DNA of 64,000 nucleotides from Lacisediminihabitans changchengi (GCF_016634425.1 NZ_JAEPES010000001.1:372001-436000), one strand, 5' to 3'; counted from the stretch's first letter, positions 8,915-21,250 are shown. A program made the numbers and translations. Notes: a model not told the origin generated them from the letters alone.

Positions 8915-9424
8915 CTAGTTCTTGAAGACCCGCTCGGTAATGCTCTTGCCGCCACGGCCGATGGCGAGAAGGCCCGACTGGGCGATCTCCTTGATTCCAT
9001 ATGGCTCGAGCACCCGCAGCAGCGCCTGCACCTTCGCGGTGTCGCCGGTGACCTCGATCACGAGGGCGTCGGGGGCGACATCCACGATCCGGGCCCGGAA
9101 CAGGGTGGCGGCCTCGAGGATCTGGCTGCGGGTGGTGTTGTCGACGCGCACCTTGATCAGCATGTGCTCGCGCTGCACGGTCTGTGCAGGGTCGAGCTCG
9201 ACGATCTTGATCACGTTGATCAGCTTGTTGAGCTGCTTGGTGACCTGTTCGAGCGGAAGTTCTTCGACATCCACCACCACGGTGATGCGGGAGAGACCGG
9301 GGATCTCGCTCGCACCGACGGCGAGGGATTCGATATTGAACCCGCGACGGGCGAACAGCCCCGCAACACGCGTGAGCAGGCCGGGCTTGTCTTCGACCAG
9401 CAGGGAGAGCACGTGGTGACTCAT
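8915..9424 (-). CDS. ilvN: Acetolactate synthase small (regulatory) subunit
   Basis: 169 residues. The N-terminal ACT domain begins HVLSLLVEDKPGLLTRVAGLF, followed by the IlvN C-terminal domain. It binds valine and controls the catalytic IlvB subunit. It starts 4 nt after the ilvB stop, so the subunits are coupled. Length and order are standard. Confidence 0.96.
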   Translation of the reverse strand: MSHHVLSLLVEDKPGLLTRVAGLFARRGFNIESLAVGASEIPGLSRITVVVDVEELPLEQVTKQLNKLINVIKIVELDPAQTVQREHMLIKVRVDNTTRSQILEAATLFRARIVDVAPDALVIEVTGDTAKVQALLRVLEPYGIKEIAQSGLLAIGRGGKSITERVFKN

Positions 9425-9428
9425 CGCG

Positions 9429-11231
9429 TTACTCGCCTTCCCACTCGGGCGCGTGGTCGCGCGCGTACTGAACTGAGGAGTTGCCGACGCCCTGCGGCAC
9501 CATCGGCCAGACCATGGAGTCGCGACTCACGATGAAGTCGATCACCACCGGGCGGTCGTTGGTAGCGTTGGCCAGCTCGATGGCCGCGTCCACTTCGTCT
9601 TTCGACGTCACGCGGAGCCCCAGGGCACCGTACGCGTCGGCGAGCTTCACGAAGTCGGGAACCATCGCCGTGCCGTGACCCGTGTTGAGGTCGGTGAACG
9701 AGTGGCGGCCGTCGTAGAACAGCGACTGCCACTGACGCACCATGCCGAGCGAGGAGTTGTTGATGATCGCGACCTTGATCGGGATGTTGTTGATGACGCA
9801 GGTAGCGAGCTCCTGGTTGGTCATCTGGAAACATCCGTCGCCATCGATCGCCCAGACGATGCGGTCGGGCTCTGCCACCTTGGCGCCCATGGCGGCCGGG
9901 ACGCCGTAGCCCATGGTGCCGGCGCCGCCGGAGTTGAGCCAGGAGTTGGGACGCTCGTACTTGATGAACTGCGCCGCCCACATCTGGTGCTGGCCAACGC
10001 CGGACGCATAGACCGCCTCCGGTCCGGTGATCTGGCCGATGCGTTGGATCACGTACTGCGGGCTGAGCAGGCCATCTTCCGGCTCGTCGTAGCCGAGCGG
10101 GTAGAGCTTGCGCAGCTGGTCGAGCCGGGTCCACCATTCGGTGAGATCGGGCTTTCCGCTCTTCGCGGTCGCCTCGGCGAACGCGGTGGTCAGATCGGCG
10201 ATGACATCTTTGGCATCGCCGACGATCGGAACATCCGCCACGCGGATCTTCGAGATCTCGGCTGGATCGATATCCACATGGACGACCTTGGCGTGCGGGG
10301 CGAACTCGCTCGGCTTGCCGGTCACCCGGTCGTCGAAGCGCGCCCCGAGCGAGATCAGCAGGTCGGATTCCTGAATGGAGAGCACCGCGGGCACCGTGCC
10401 GTGCATGCCAGGCATGCCGAGGTTGAGCGGGTTCGAGTCAGGGAATGCGCCGCGGGCCATCAGCGTGGTGACGACGGGCGCGCCAACGGCCTCGGCCAGT
10501 TCGAGCAGTTCAGCGGATGCCTGGGCCCGGATTACCCCGCCACCCACATAGAAGACGGGCCGCTTCGCCTCGGCCAGCAGCTGTGCCGCTGCCTGGATCT
10601 GCTTGCCGTGGGCCTTCGTCACCGGGCGGTAGCCGGGCAGGTCGACCTTGGGCGGCCAGATGAACGGCGCGCTGGCCTGCTGGGCGTCTTTGGTGACGTC
10701 CACCAGCACGGGCCCGGGGCGGCCGGTCGTGGCGATGTGCACCGCGGCCGCGATCGTGGCCGGCACGTCCTCGGGACGCGTCACCAGGAAGGAGTGCTTG
10801 GTGATCGGCATGGTGATGCCGGAGATGTCGACCTCCTGGAAGGCGTCCGTGCCCATCAGGGTCGAGAACACCTGCCCGGTGATCGCGAGCAGCGGCACCG
10901 AGTCCATGTAGGCATCCGCGATGGCGGTGACCAGGTTGGTCGCGCCCGGGCCGGAGGTCGCGATGGCGACGCCGATGCGGTTGGACGACGAGGCGTAGCC
11001 CTCAGCGGCATGTCCGGCACCCTGCTCGTGCCGCACGAGGATGTGACGGATGCCGGTGGAGGACATGAGCTCGTCGTAGAAGGGCATGATCGCGCCACCG
11101 GGCAGGCCGAAGACATCCGTAATTCCCAGCGCTTCGAGGGAGCGCAGGATCTGGCCCGAGCCGGTGAGGATCTCGGGGGACTTCGGCGTGGATTTACCGG
11201 CGGCAGGCACGGGGCTGGATTCCGTGGGCAT
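9429..11231 (-). CDS. ilvB: Acetolactate synthase large (catalytic) subunit
   Basis: 600 residues, ThDP-dependent. The catalytic Glu lies in [14 protein letters not shown] (near residue 65), the FAD/central domain in the middle, and the ThDP/Mg motif runs from [11 protein letters not shown] to IINNS near residues 455-485. It condenses pyruvate with pyruvate or 2-oxobutyrate. It is placed between ilvD (64 bp gap) and ilvN on the minus strand. No leader peptide or attenuator is seen in the short ilvD-ilvB gap. Confidence 0.97.
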   Translation of the reverse strand: MPTESSPVPAAGKSTPKSPEILTGSGQILRSLEALGITDVFGLPGGAIMPFYDELMSSTGIRHILVRHEQGAGHAAEGYASSSNRIGVAIATSGPGATNLVTAIADAYMDSVPLLAITGQVFSTLMGTDAFQEVDISGITMPITKHSFLVTRPEDVPATIAAAVHIATTGRPGPVLVDVTKDAQQASAPFIWPPKVDLPGYRPVTKAHGKQIQAAAQLLAEAKRPVFYVGGGVIRAQASAELLELAEAVGAPVVTTLMARGAFPDSNPLNLGMPGMHGTVPAVLSIQESDLLISLGARFDDRVTGKPSEFAPHAKVVHVDIDPAEISKIRVADVPIVGDAKDVIADLTTAFAEATAKSGKPDLTEWWTRLDQLRKLYPLGYDEPEDGLLSPQYVIQRIGQITGPEAVYASGVGQHQMWAAQFIKYERPNSWLNSGGAGTMGYGVPAAMGAKVAEPDRIVWAIDGDGCFQMTNQELATCVINNIPIKVAIINNSSLGMVRQWQSLFYDGRHSFTDLNTGHGTAMVPDFVKLADAYGALGLRVTSKDEVDAAIELANATNDRPVVIDFIVSRDSMVWPMVPQGVGNSSVQYARDHAPEWEGE

Positions 11232-11295
11232 CGATGATTCCTTGGGTATCTGTGGTGCGCGAGTGAGATGGTGAGGCGATCAGCCGGTACTGGTG

Positions 11296-12993
11296 TTAGC
11301 CAGTGATGGCGCCCTCCGCGGCGGAGTGCACGAGCTTGGCGTATTTCGCGAGGACGCCACGGGTGTAGCGCGGGGGAAGCGGAGCCCAGCCAGAGCGGCG
11401 AGCTGCGAGCTCAGCGGGCTCGACGAGTAGGTCGAGGGAGCGAGCGGCGATATCGACCCGTATTAGATCACCATCGCGCACGAAGGCGATAGGACCTGCG
11501 TCCACCGCTTCGGGTGCTATGTGGCCGATACACAGTCCGGTTGTGCCGCCTGAGAATCTGCCGTCCGTCAAGAGTAGTACATCCTTGCCGAGCCCGGCGC
11601 CCTTGATGGCCGCGGTGATGGCGAGCATCTCGCGCATGCCGGGGCCGCCCTTCGGGCCCTCATAGGTGATGACGACGATGTCGCCCTTCTGGATCGTGCC
11701 CTCCGTGAGGGCATCCATTGCCTCGCGCTCGCGCTGGAACACCCGCGCCGGGCCCTCGAACACGTCGGCGTCGAAGCCGGCGGTCTTGACGACGGCACCG
11801 CCGGGAGCCAGCGAGCCCTTGAGGATGGTGAGTCCGCCGGTCTTGTGGATCGGGTTGTCGAGGGTGCGCAGCACCGTGCCGTCGAGCGCGTCGGGGTTCA
11901 GCTCCGCCAGGTTCTCGGCGACCGTCTTGCCGGTCACGGTGAGGCAGTCTCCGTGCAGCAGTCCCGCGTCGAGCAGCGCCTTCATCAGCACCGGGATGCC
12001 GCCGTGCCGGTCGATGTCGGCCATGACGAAACGACCGAACGGCTTCATGTCGGCGAGGTGAGGAACCTTGTCGCCGATGCGGTTGAAGTCGTCGATGGTG
12101 AGGTCGACCTCGGCCTCGTGCGCGATGGCGAGCAGATGGAGAACGACGTTGGTCGAGCCGCCGAGCGCCATGGCGACCGTGATCGCGTTCTCGAAGGCCT
12201 TCTTGGTGAGGATGCCGCGGGTGGTGATGCCGAGGCGCAGCATGTTCACGACGGCCTCGCCCGAGCGGTGCGCGAAGTAATCGCGACGGCGGTCGGCGCT
12301 GGCCGGACTCGTGGAGCCCGGCAGCGACATCCCGAGTGCTTCGGCGACGCTGGCCATGGTGTTGGCGGTGTACATGCCGCCACAAGCACCCTCGCCCGGG
12401 GCGAAGGCGCACTCGATGCGGTGCGCATCCTCCGCGCTCATCGTGCCGGCCTTGAGACCTCCGACCGCCTCGAAGGAGTCGATGATCGTGATCTCCTTCT
12501 CGGTGCCGTCGGTGAGCTTGACCCAGCCGGGCGCGATGGAGCCGGCGTAGAGGAAGACGGATGCGAGGTTCAGTCGAGCGGCGGCCATGAGCATGCCGGG
12601 CAGCGACTTGTCACAGCCGGCCAGAAGAACGGAGCCGTCGAGGCGCTCGGCCTCCATGACCACCTCGACCGAGTCGGCGATGACCTCGCGGCTGACCAGC
12701 GAGAAGTGCATGCCGACGTGACCCATCGAGATGCCGTCGCTGACGGAGATGGTGCCGAACTGCAGCGGGTAGCCACCGCCGGAGTGCACGCCCTCCTTGG
12801 ACGCCTGCGCGAGGCGGTCGAGCGAGAGGTTGCAGGGGGTGATCTCGTTCCACGAGCTGGCGATACCGATCTGCGGCTTCTCCCAATCGGCGTCTCCCAT
12901 TCCGACCGCGCGAAGCATCCCGCGGCTGGTGGTGGCTTCGATTCCGTCGGTGACGACGCGAGAACGGGGCTTCCAGTCAACTGTTTCCGGCAT
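11296..12993 (-). CDS. ilvD: Dihydroxy-acid dehydratase
   Basis: 565 residues. Cluster-ligand cysteines are visible in [23 protein letters not shown] and [14 protein letters not shown], with the C-terminal [22 protein letters not shown] motif. It dehydrates dihydroxyisovalerate and dihydroxymethylvalerate. ATG 12993 is preceded by TAAACT six nt upstream, pointing to a leaderless transcript starting here although otsB ends only 37 bp away. It is the first gene of the ilvD-B-N-C run. Confidence 0.97.
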   Translation of the reverse strand: MPETVDWKPRSRVVTDGIEATTSRGMLRAVGMGDADWEKPQIGIASSWNEITPCNLSLDRLAQASKEGVHSGGGYPLQFGTISVSDGISMGHVGMHFSLVSREVIADSVEVVMEAERLDGSVLLAGCDKSLPGMLMAAARLNLASVFLYAGSIAPGWVKLTDGTEKEITIIDSFEAVGGLKAGTMSAEDAHRIECAFAPGEGACGGMYTANTMASVAEALGMSLPGSTSPASADRRRDYFAHRSGEAVVNMLRLGITTRGILTKKAFENAITVAMALGGSTNVVLHLLAIAHEAEVDLTIDDFNRIGDKVPHLADMKPFGRFVMADIDRHGGIPVLMKALLDAGLLHGDCLTVTGKTVAENLAELNPDALDGTVLRTLDNPIHKTGGLTILKGSLAPGGAVVKTAGFDADVFEGPARVFQREREAMDALTEGTIQKGDIVVITYEGPKGGPGMREMLAITAAIKGAGLGKDVLLLTDGRFSGGTTGLCIGHIAPEAVDAGPIAFVRDGDLIRVDIAARSLDLLVEPAELAARRSGWAPLPPRYTRGVLAKYAKLVHSAAEGAITG

Positions 12994-12999
12994 GTGACG

Positions 13000-13005
13000 A
13001 GTTTA
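13000..13005 (-). promoter_or_regulatory. Candidate -10 box for leaderless ilvD mRNA
   Basis: TAAACT followed by CGTCAC and the ilvD ATG on the minus strand. There is no Shine-Dalgarno in between. Confidence 0.5.
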
Positions 13006-13030
13006 GGGGCGCGCGGGGTATGCTCTTGCG

Positions 13031-13845
13031 CTACTGCTCGTGGACGTCGCCGTCGCGCAGGTCGGCGAGCAGATTGAGCGCCCGCGCCACGTCGATCGGT
13101 CCGGCCACCCGGAAGTTCGCCAGTGTCGCGCCCTCGCCGCTCTTGAGGCCGACGTCATCCGCACCGAGCGCGTCGAACGCGTCTTCGTCGGTGACATCGT
13201 CGCCGGCGTAGAAGACGGCGCTGGCCGCGGTGTACTCGCGCAGGTGCTGCACCGCCTCGCCCTTGGTGGTCGACCGCACCGAGAACTCGAGCACGTTCTT
13301 GCCGTCGCGCACCGTGAGACCGGAATCTTCTGCGGCCGTCTCCTGACGCGCCACGAGGTGGGCGATTCGAGAATTGTGCTCCGTCGCGAGCCTGGTATGC
13401 AGCGCGAAGCCGGCGGGCTTCGGCTCGATCCAGACCTGGTCGAAGTTGTCGGCGACCTCGTTCAGCACGTCCTTCAGCACGTCGACCCGCTGCAGCTCGG
13501 TGGTGTTGAGCGACACGGCGTCCTTCGGATCGTCGAGGCGCAACTCGATGCCGTGCGAGCCCACGAGCAGCACGCTGTCGGGAACATCGGCCACGTGGAT
13601 GAGGCTTTTCAGGGCCCGGCCGGAGACGAGCGCGACCCGGGTGTTCGGCATCCGGGCCAGCCGCAGCACGGCAGCGCGGGCCTCGGGCAGGGCTCGGGCC
13701 TGCTCCGGAACGTCGACCTCGGGCGCGAGGGTGCCGTCGAAGTCGAGCGCGATCAGCAGACGCTTGGTGCGGGCGAGCTCACGCAGCGCACCGATGAACG
13801 GCTCGGGCAGGCGGGAATAGGCGGGAGGGGTATCGACGTCGACCA

Positions 13846-13846
<1 letters not shown>
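13031..13846 (-). CDS. otsB: Trehalose-6-phosphate phosphatase
   Basis: 271 residues of the HAD superfamily. The nucleophile motif LIALDFDGTLAP is near residue 32, ALVSGR near 72, VGSHGIEL near 95, and the metal motif GDDVTDEDAF near 218. It dephosphorylates trehalose-6-phosphate made by OtsA. Its ATG shares one base with the otsA stop (TGATG), so the pair is coupled. Trehalose serves as an osmo- and desiccation protectant in actinobacteria. Confidence 0.95.
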
Positions 13847-15390
<1,544 letters not shown>

Positions 15391-15471
15391 GAATGTGTGA
15401 TTGCTCTCTCCGGGGTACTGCGGCGCACCCTCGCCCGTAAGCAAACCCCAGATTAGCAAAGGGGCAAGGGC

Positions 15472-15477
15472 TAGCAT
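15472..15477 (+). promoter_or_regulatory. Candidate -10 box for leaderless corA mRNA
   Basis: TAGCAT followed by TGCCCGC and the corA ATG, without a Shine-Dalgarno. Confidence 0.45.
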
Positions 15478-15484
15478 TGCCCGC

Positions 15485-16453
15485 ATGGTCACCACTCGCC
15501 TCTACTGCGCTGGTGCGCTCACCATGCAGGACTTTCCGGTCGACAGCATCTCTGATCACATTTCCGAACCAGACTCGTCGGTCTGGGGCGATTTCGAGTC
15601 GCCCACCGCGCAGGATCTGGCGGCCATCGAGGAGGAGCTGTCGCTGCATCCGCTCGCCGTCGAAGACGCCGTCAACGCGCATCAGCGTCCCAAGGTCGAC
15701 CGCTACGACACCCACCTCTTCCTCGCCGTGTACGCGTTGCGGTTCGACCCGAAGACCAGCGAGCTGACCAAGACCGAGGTGCGCGCGTTCATCACACCGC
15801 ATGCCCTCATCACGGTGCACGAGCCCGCCTTCGACATGAGCGCGGTCAAGAAGCGCTGGGACGAGAACAAAGACCTCGCGAGGTTCGGCGTCTCATTTCT
15901 GCTCTGGGGGCTGCTCGACGTGATCGTCGACGGTCATCTGGATGCCGTGCAGCTCTTGGATGCCGGCATCGACAGCCTCGAAGACAATCTGTTCGAGAAC
16001 CGGCCGCATGACGAATCGGTCGTGCGCAAGTCGTTCGAGCTGCGCAAATCTCTGGTCGAGCTGCGGCGCTCCATCCAGCCGATGCGCGAGGTTCTCAACG
16101 CGTTCATGCAGCGGGATGCCGAGAACATCGCCATCGACATGCGCCCGTATTACCAGGATCTCTACGACCACGCCATCCGCTCCGCCGAATCAGCGGATGC
16201 CCTGCGCGACCTGGTCGCGACGATCCTCGAGACAAACCTCAGCATCCAGAGCAACAACATGAACCTCGTGATGAAGAAGGTCACCAGCTGGGCGGCCATC
16301 ATCGCGGTGCCGACGGCGATAACCGGCTTCTTCGGCCAGAATCTGAAGTTCATCGGCTTCGGAACGACGTGGGGCGTCTGGTTCTCGCTCGCGCTGATCG
16401 CGGGAACCTCGGTGAGCCTGTACATCTCGTTCAAGAAGCGCGACTGGCTGTAG
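15485..16453 (+). CDS. corA: CorA-family divalent cation transporter
   Basis: 322 residues from ATG 15485. The large cytoplasmic alpha/beta plus helical domain includes LHPLAVEDAVNAHQRPKVDRY near residue 60. Two C-terminal membrane segments follow (about 265-287 and 295-315) and the chain ends in the basic SFKKRDWL. The pore-entrance signature GMN is here GQN (ITGFFGQNLKF), a variant seen in some CorA-like proteins, so Mg2+ selectivity is uncertain. It is divergent from otsA; the start was chosen from the adjacent -10 box and the family N-terminus. Confidence 0.9.
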   Translation: MVTTRLYCAGALTMQDFPVDSISDHISEPDSSVWGDFESPTAQDLAAIEEELSLHPLAVEDAVNAHQRPKVDRYDTHLFLAVYALRFDPKTSELTKTEVRAFITPHALITVHEPAFDMSAVKKRWDENKDLARFGVSFLLWGLLDVIVDGHLDAVQLLDAGIDSLEDNLFENRPHDESVVRKSFELRKSLVELRRSIQPMREVLNAFMQRDAENIAIDMRPYYQDLYDHAIRSAESADALRDLVATILETNLSIQSNNMNLVMKKVTSWAAIIAVPTAITGFFGQNLKFIGFGTTWGVWFSLALIAGTSVSLYISFKKRDWL

Positions 16454-16463
16454 GCACCAGCGG

Positions 16464-18311
16464 TCAGCGGACGAGCGCGGTCGCCGCCCGCAACCGCGCC
16501 CGCGGCGCGATCACCGGCGTCAGCCCCAGCGCCCCGGCCCGCCGGGTGCGGCGGATCGCGAGCATCGACACCAGAACAGAGCCGATCCCGAACGCGAGCA
16601 ACACCAGTGCCGACTGCACGACAGGACCGACGTCGCCGCCGGCGATGATCCCCTGCATGCCCTGCACGCCATACGTCAGCGGCAGGAACGGGCTGATCAC
16701 CTGGAACGGTGTCGCCAGCAGTTGCACCGGATAGAGACCGCCGGTCGAGGTGATCTGCACTGCCAGCAGGAACAGCGACACGACCAGTCCGGCCCGGCCG
16801 AGTCCGATAGTGAGTAGGTAGTGGAACGCGGTGAACGCGAGCGCCATCAGCACCGAGAACGCGAGTACCGCGGGCAGCGACGCCCACGACACCCCGACGG
16901 CGAAGTGCACCAGCGCCGTGAGCAACAGGGCCTGGCCGACGGTCACGACCGATGCGCGGGCGATGGTCGACACCACCAGCCGTCCGTTGCCGGCGGTGGA
17001 TCCGAGAGCACGGCGCGTGAGCGGGCGTAACACCAGGAACACGGCAAGAGCCCCGATCCACAGCCCGAGCGGCACGAAGAAGGTCGCGATGACCTGCCCG
17101 ATGTCCTTGATCTGATTCTGGCGAATGACCGTCACTCCGATCGGGTCGGCGGCCACCGACGCGGCCTTCTTCGCCGCGGCGGCATCCGTCGTCGGCAGTT
17201 GTGCGACGCCGGCTTTCAGGCCATCGGCGAGCTGCGTGGCTCCGCTGCTCAGCTGCGTGGCTCCGGATTGAGCGGATGTCGCCCCACCAGTGAGCGAGCC
17301 GAGCCCGGTCGCGAGGCCGCTGGCCCCCGATCGCAGCGCCGCAGAACCCGAGGAGAGTCGGGCTGCACCCGAGGCGCTTTGCGCCACACCGGAGGCGATC
17401 CCTGGGGACAGCTGCGCGTTCTGAGCGGCGAGCGCGGAGAGTTGGGCCGAGGCCGCGGCCAGCTTGGGCGGGATGGTCGGATCCTGCGGATCCGCCGAGA
17501 GCTCGGCCGAGTACTGGGCGACGGCGGCCGACGCCGCGGAAATGCCTTGACTCAGCGGGGTGAGGTTCGCCGCGTTCGAGTTCAGCGTGGCGAGACCGGA
17601 GCTGAGGGCATCCGCCCCTGAGGTGTACTTGGACACTCCGCTCGACAGCTGCGTGGCGCCCGACTGCGCGGAGGTCGCGCCGTCGGCGAGCGAGGCGAGC
17701 CCGGTGCTGAGATCGGTAGCTCCGCTCGCGAGCCCGGTCGCGCCATCCGCCGCGCTGCTCAACGAGGTTCCGAGGGTGCCGACGCCGCTGGACAGGCCGG
17801 CGATGTACTGCTCGGTGATGGTCTTGCCGAACGCGCTCGTGAGGCTGGAGCCCACGATCTGCGCGACGGCTCCGGTGAGGTAGCTGTGCGCGTCATCGGT
17901 GTGAATCGACAGCTCGCCCTTCACCGGGTTCGCCGAGCTCAGCGACAGGATCGACGACGAGAAGTCCTTGGGCACGGTGAGCACGGCGTCCACTGTGCCG
18001 TTCTTGAGTGCCTTGGCGGCATCCGCCTTGTTGGAGATCGTCCAGTCGAAACCGCCCTTGCCCCCGGTGAGCTCGGTCACCAGCTGGCGCCCGGCGAAGA
18101 CCGGGGTCTTGGTGCCGTCGGCCGCTGTCTGGTAGACGAGTGTGTCGTCGTTCACCACCGCGGCCGGGATGCGGTCGATCGAGGTGGTGGTCTGGGACAG
18201 CGCGCCGACGAACAGTCCGGCGAAGGCGAGCGGCACGAGTACGACCGCTCCGATCGCGATGCGGCGCAGCCACCGGCTGCGGGTGGCGGGTGCCGGGGTC
18301 TGCTGGCTCAC
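16464..18311 (-). CDS. YhgE/Pip-type ABC-2-like membrane protein
   Basis: 615 residues. One N-terminal membrane segment (about 17-38) is followed by a long extracytoplasmic region rich in Ser/Ala/Gly with repeated blocks such as SAQSGATQLSSG (near 220 and 345) and heptad-like spacing. About five C-terminal membrane segments (about 405-600) follow. This is the YhgE/Pip architecture, related to ABC-2 permeases and the ESX/phage-infection protein family. GTG 18311 overlaps the upstream MMPL stop (GTGA). Family members are implicated in export of cell-envelope or virulence factors, but no substrate can be assigned. Confidence 0.85.
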   Translation of the reverse strand: MSQQTPAPATRSRWLRRIAIGAVVLVPLAFAGLFVGALSQTTTSIDRIPAAVVNDDTLVYQTAADGTKTPVFAGRQLVTELTGGKGGFDWTISNKADAAKALKNGTVDAVLTVPKDFSSSILSLSSANPVKGELSIHTDDAHSYLTGAVAQIVGSSLTSAFGKTITEQYIAGLSSGVGTLGTSLSSAADGATGLASGATDLSTGLASLADGATSAQSGATQLSSGVSKYTSGADALSSGLATLNSNAANLTPLSQGISAASAAVAQYSAELSADPQDPTIPPKLAAASAQLSALAAQNAQLSPGIASGVAQSASGAARLSSGSAALRSGASGLATGLGSLTGGATSAQSGATQLSSGATQLADGLKAGVAQLPTTDAAAAKKAASVAADPIGVTVIRQNQIKDIGQVIATFFVPLGLWIGALAVFLVLRPLTRRALGSTAGNGRLVVSTIARASVVTVGQALLLTALVHFAVGVSWASLPAVLAFSVLMALAFTAFHYLLTIGLGRAGLVVSLFLLAVQITSTGGLYPVQLLATPFQVISPFLPLTYGVQGMQGIIAGGDVGPVVQSALVLLAFGIGSVLVSMLAIRRTRRAGALGLTPVIAPRARLRAATALVR

Positions 18312-21250
18312 AGCGTCGCTCCTGTCGTTGCTGCTCCGGTGCTGCTCGCGTTCTCGAACAGGTCGATACCGACGAGCGCGCGCCCATCGCTGGTGCTGAG
18401 GGAGGCGACTCGCACCGGCACGGGGGTGCTCAGCACGATCGTCGTCTCGGTGCGGGCGAGGCGGCAGACCGTTCGGATGAACTGGGTCTCGTCGTCTTCG
18501 ACCGCGAAGGTGTCGAGCTGATCGAGCACGACCACCGGCGTTCCCTCGGCAAGCGCGACCGCGGCCAGGGCGACGGCACGTTCACGCTGCGGGAGCGCGT
18601 CGAGCGTGGTCGCCGCGGTCACCCCGATACTCATCGGGTCGACCGCGAGCATGGCGGCGTTGATGCGCGCGATCCAGCGCTGCACCCGTCGCCCCATGCC
18701 GAATGGGCCGATCGTGAACGTGCGGTACCAGGGTTGGGTGAGCTGCAGTCGCTCTTCCAGCAGCTGGCCGAGAGACAGCGTCGACTCGGATCGCTCGAGC
18801 CCCGCGACATCCGCCATCGCGACCAGGCGCGAGACCGCTCCGGCCTCGGAGGGAAGCGGATGTCCCGCCACCTGGGCGCGTCCGCTCTGCACATCGAGTC
18901 GGCCGGCCAGAGTCGCGGTGAGCAGCCTGCGGTCGGTGGTCTCTCCGCTGATCAGCAGCAGACCGCCCGGCGCCACGGCCAGGTCGAGCGGCCGCACCGC
19001 GTACTCCTCGGTGCCGGCACGGAGGGCTTCGGCGCTGATCGCCAAGCCGCGCTGGTCGAGCGCCCAGCCCACCGCCTCGCGGTGTTCGCGCAGGTTCTCG
19101 CCCTCGATGTCCATATTCGGCAGCAGCTTCTGCAGCCACTTCGGCATCCACCACGCGGCTTTGCCCAGCAGGGTCATCACCGCGGGCACCAGGGTCATCC
19201 GCACGAGGAAGGCGTCGAAGGCCACACCGGTGGCGAGGCCCATTGCGATCGGCTTGATCGTGCCAGAGCCGTCAGGCACGAACGCGATGAAGACGAAGAA
19301 CATAATCAGCGCGGCGGCGGTCACCACGCGCGCACCATTGGCGAATCCTTTGCCCACCGCCTCGCGGGCGTTGCCGCTGTGCACGTAGGCCTCACGCATG
19401 CCGGAGACGAGGAACACCTCGTAGTCCATGGCGAGGCCGAACAGCACGGCCATCAACAGGATCGGCATGAAACTCAGGATCGGTCCGGGGTTCTCGACGT
19501 TGAAGACATCCGCAAACCACCCCCACTGGAAGATGGCGACGACGACCCCGAACGAGGCGAGCACCGACAGCAGGAAGCCCACGGCGGCCTTGATCGGCAC
19601 GAGCACCGACCTGAACACCATCATCAGCAGGATGATCGAGAGCCCGACCACGATCGCGCCGAAGGGCAGCAGCGCACCGCTCAGCCGGTTTGAGATGTCG
19701 ATCCCGACCGCCGTTGCGCCGGTGACCGAGATCGGGGTGTCGTAGGAGTCTTTGATCTTGGGCTGCAGGTCGCGGATGGACTGCACCAGCGCCTTGGTCG
19801 CGGGGGCGTCCGGCGCGCTCGATGGGGTGACCTGGATGATCGCGGTATCGAGGGTCGCATCGGGGATGCCCTGGCTCACCATCTCGACGTCAGGCAAGGT
19901 CTTCAGGTCGTCGGCGATCCCGGCCAGATCCTTCTCGATATTGGTGGTCTGCGTGATGTCGACGGCGACGATGAGCGGACCGTTGTACCCGGCGCCGAAG
20001 CCCTCCTTGATCATCTCGTAGGCCTGACGCTGCGTGGATCCCTTGGGCTCCGATGCGCCGTCCGGCAGGCTCAGGTCGAGCGAGAGCGCGGGAATGGCGA
20101 GCACGCCGAGCACGGCGACGACCGCGATCAGGGCGAGCACCGGTCGCTTCATCACCCCCCGCACCCAGCGCAGGCCGAGGGTGGGCTTGCTTCCCTCATC
20201 GTGCACGTTCGCACGGGCGAAGGCGCGCGAACCGGGCTTGGGCGCGAGGCGGCCCTTGGCCAACCCGAGCAGCGCTGGCACCAGGGTGGTGGCGACGCCG
20301 ATCGCGATGAGCACCGCGAACGCCGCACCGACGCCCATGACGCTGAGGAAGGGGATGCCGACCACGAGCAGACCGAGCAGGGCGATGATGACCGTCACGC
20401 CGGCGAACACCACGGCGCTTCCGGCCGTACCGACCGCGGTCGCGGCAGATTCCTCCGGGTCGACGCCCTGGGCGAGCTGATTTCGATGGCGGGACAGGAT
20501 GAACAGGCAATAGTCGATTCCGACCGCCAACCCGATCATCAGGGCGAGCAGCGGAGCCGAACTCGACACCGTGGTGAAGGCGCTGATCACGCTGATACCA
20601 CCGGTGACGATGCCGACGCCGAGCAGCGCGCTGAGCAGCGGCATGCCCGCGGCTATGAGCGAACCGAAGGTGATCAGCAGCACGATGCCGGCGAATACGA
20701 CGCCGATGACCTCGGTGATGCTGATGCCGAAGGAGTTGTCGGAGAAGACCTGGCCTCCGAATGCGACGGTGAGACCGGCATCCTCCCCGATCTTCGCGGT
20801 CGCCTTCAGCTCGGTGAGCGTCGCGGGCTTCACGTCGGCGGCCGTGCCGTCCAACTGGATCTGCGATCGTGCGTACTGGCCGTCGCTCGAGATCGCGCCG
20901 GTGGCGTACTCGGAGAACGGACTGAGCACCGAGCTGACACCGTCGATCGTGGCGATCTTGTCGTCCATCGCGGTGATCGCTGCTTTGTAGGTGGGATCGG
21001 AGACGGATGCCCCATCCGGAGCCTCGACGACGGCCTGCGCACTGGCGCCGGCCACCGACGGGAACACGGCGTCGAGTCGATCGAGCGCTGCCTGTGACTC
21101 CGTTCCGGGGATCGCGAAAGACTCCTGAGTCTGACCGCCGAGGGCGACGCCGCCGCCGATGACGCCGACGGCCAGCAGCAGCCAGACGCCGATGATCAGC
21201 CACGGGCGACGGAACGAGAAGCGACCGAGTCGGTAGAGAAGAGTTGCCAC
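18308..21250 (-). CDS. MMPL/RND-type transporter fused to a degenerate ABC-ATPase-like C-terminal domain
   Basis: 980 residues. Residues 1-~710 form an MMPL transporter: N-terminal membrane anchor, porter domain, a membrane block with VGIDYCLFILSRHR, a second porter domain and a second membrane block with GLAMDYEVFLVSGMREA. After ~residue 740 (bases ~19030-18380) the chain resembles an ABC nucleotide-binding domain: PLDLAVAPGGLLLISGET in the Walker A position but without GxGKST, LDALPQRERAVALAAVALAE in the signature/helix position, TPVVVLDQLDTF in Walker B position without Glu, and TTIVLST in place of the H-loop. It could be a regulatory pseudo-NBD for the adjacent YhgE protein. It sits in an operon behind tetR. 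Confidence 0.85.
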   Translation of the reverse strand: MATLLYRLGRFSFRRPWLIIGVWLLLAVGVIGGGVALGGQTQESFAIPGTESQAALDRLDAVFPSVAGASAQAVVEAPDGASVSDPTYKAAITAMDDKIATIDGVSSVLSPFSEYATGAISSDGQYARSQIQLDGTAADVKPATLTELKATAKIGEDAGLTVAFGGQVFSDNSFGISITEVIGVVFAGIVLLITFGSLIAAGMPLLSALLGVGIVTGGISVISAFTTVSSSAPLLALMIGLAVGIDYCLFILSRHRNQLAQGVDPEESAATAVGTAGSAVVFAGVTVIIALLGLLVVGIPFLSVMGVGAAFAVLIAIGVATTLVPALLGLAKGRLAPKPGSRAFARANVHDEGSKPTLGLRWVRGVMKRPVLALIAVVAVLGVLAIPALSLDLSLPDGASEPKGSTQRQAYEMIKEGFGAGYNGPLIVAVDITQTTNIEKDLAGIADDLKTLPDVEMVSQGIPDATLDTAIIQVTPSSAPDAPATKALVQSIRDLQPKIKDSYDTPISVTGATAVGIDISNRLSGALLPFGAIVVGLSIILLMMVFRSVLVPIKAAVGFLLSVLASFGVVVAIFQWGWFADVFNVENPGPILSFMPILLMAVLFGLAMDYEVFLVSGMREAYVHSGNAREAVGKGFANGARVVTAAALIMFFVFIAFVPDGSGTIKPIAMGLATGVAFDAFLVRMTLVPAVMTLLGKAAWWMPKWLQKLLPNMDIEGENLREHREAVGWALDQRGLAISAEALRAGTEEYAVRPLDLAVAPGGLLLISGETTDRRLLTATLAGRLDVQSGRAQVAGHPLPSEAGAVSRLVAMADVAGLERSESTLSLGQLLEERLQLTQPWYRTFTIGPFGMGRRVQRWIARINAAMLAVDPMSIGVTAATTLDALPQRERAVALAAVALAEGTPVVVLDQLDTFAVEDDETQFIRTVCRLARTETTIVLSTPVPVRVASLSTSDGRALVGIDLFENASSTGAATTGATL

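Noticed and set aside
15391..15495. N-terminal extension of otsA with a hydrophobic stretch
   Set aside because: It would overlap the corA start and give a spurious signal-like segment; GT20 enzymes are cytoplasmic and ATG 15390 fits.
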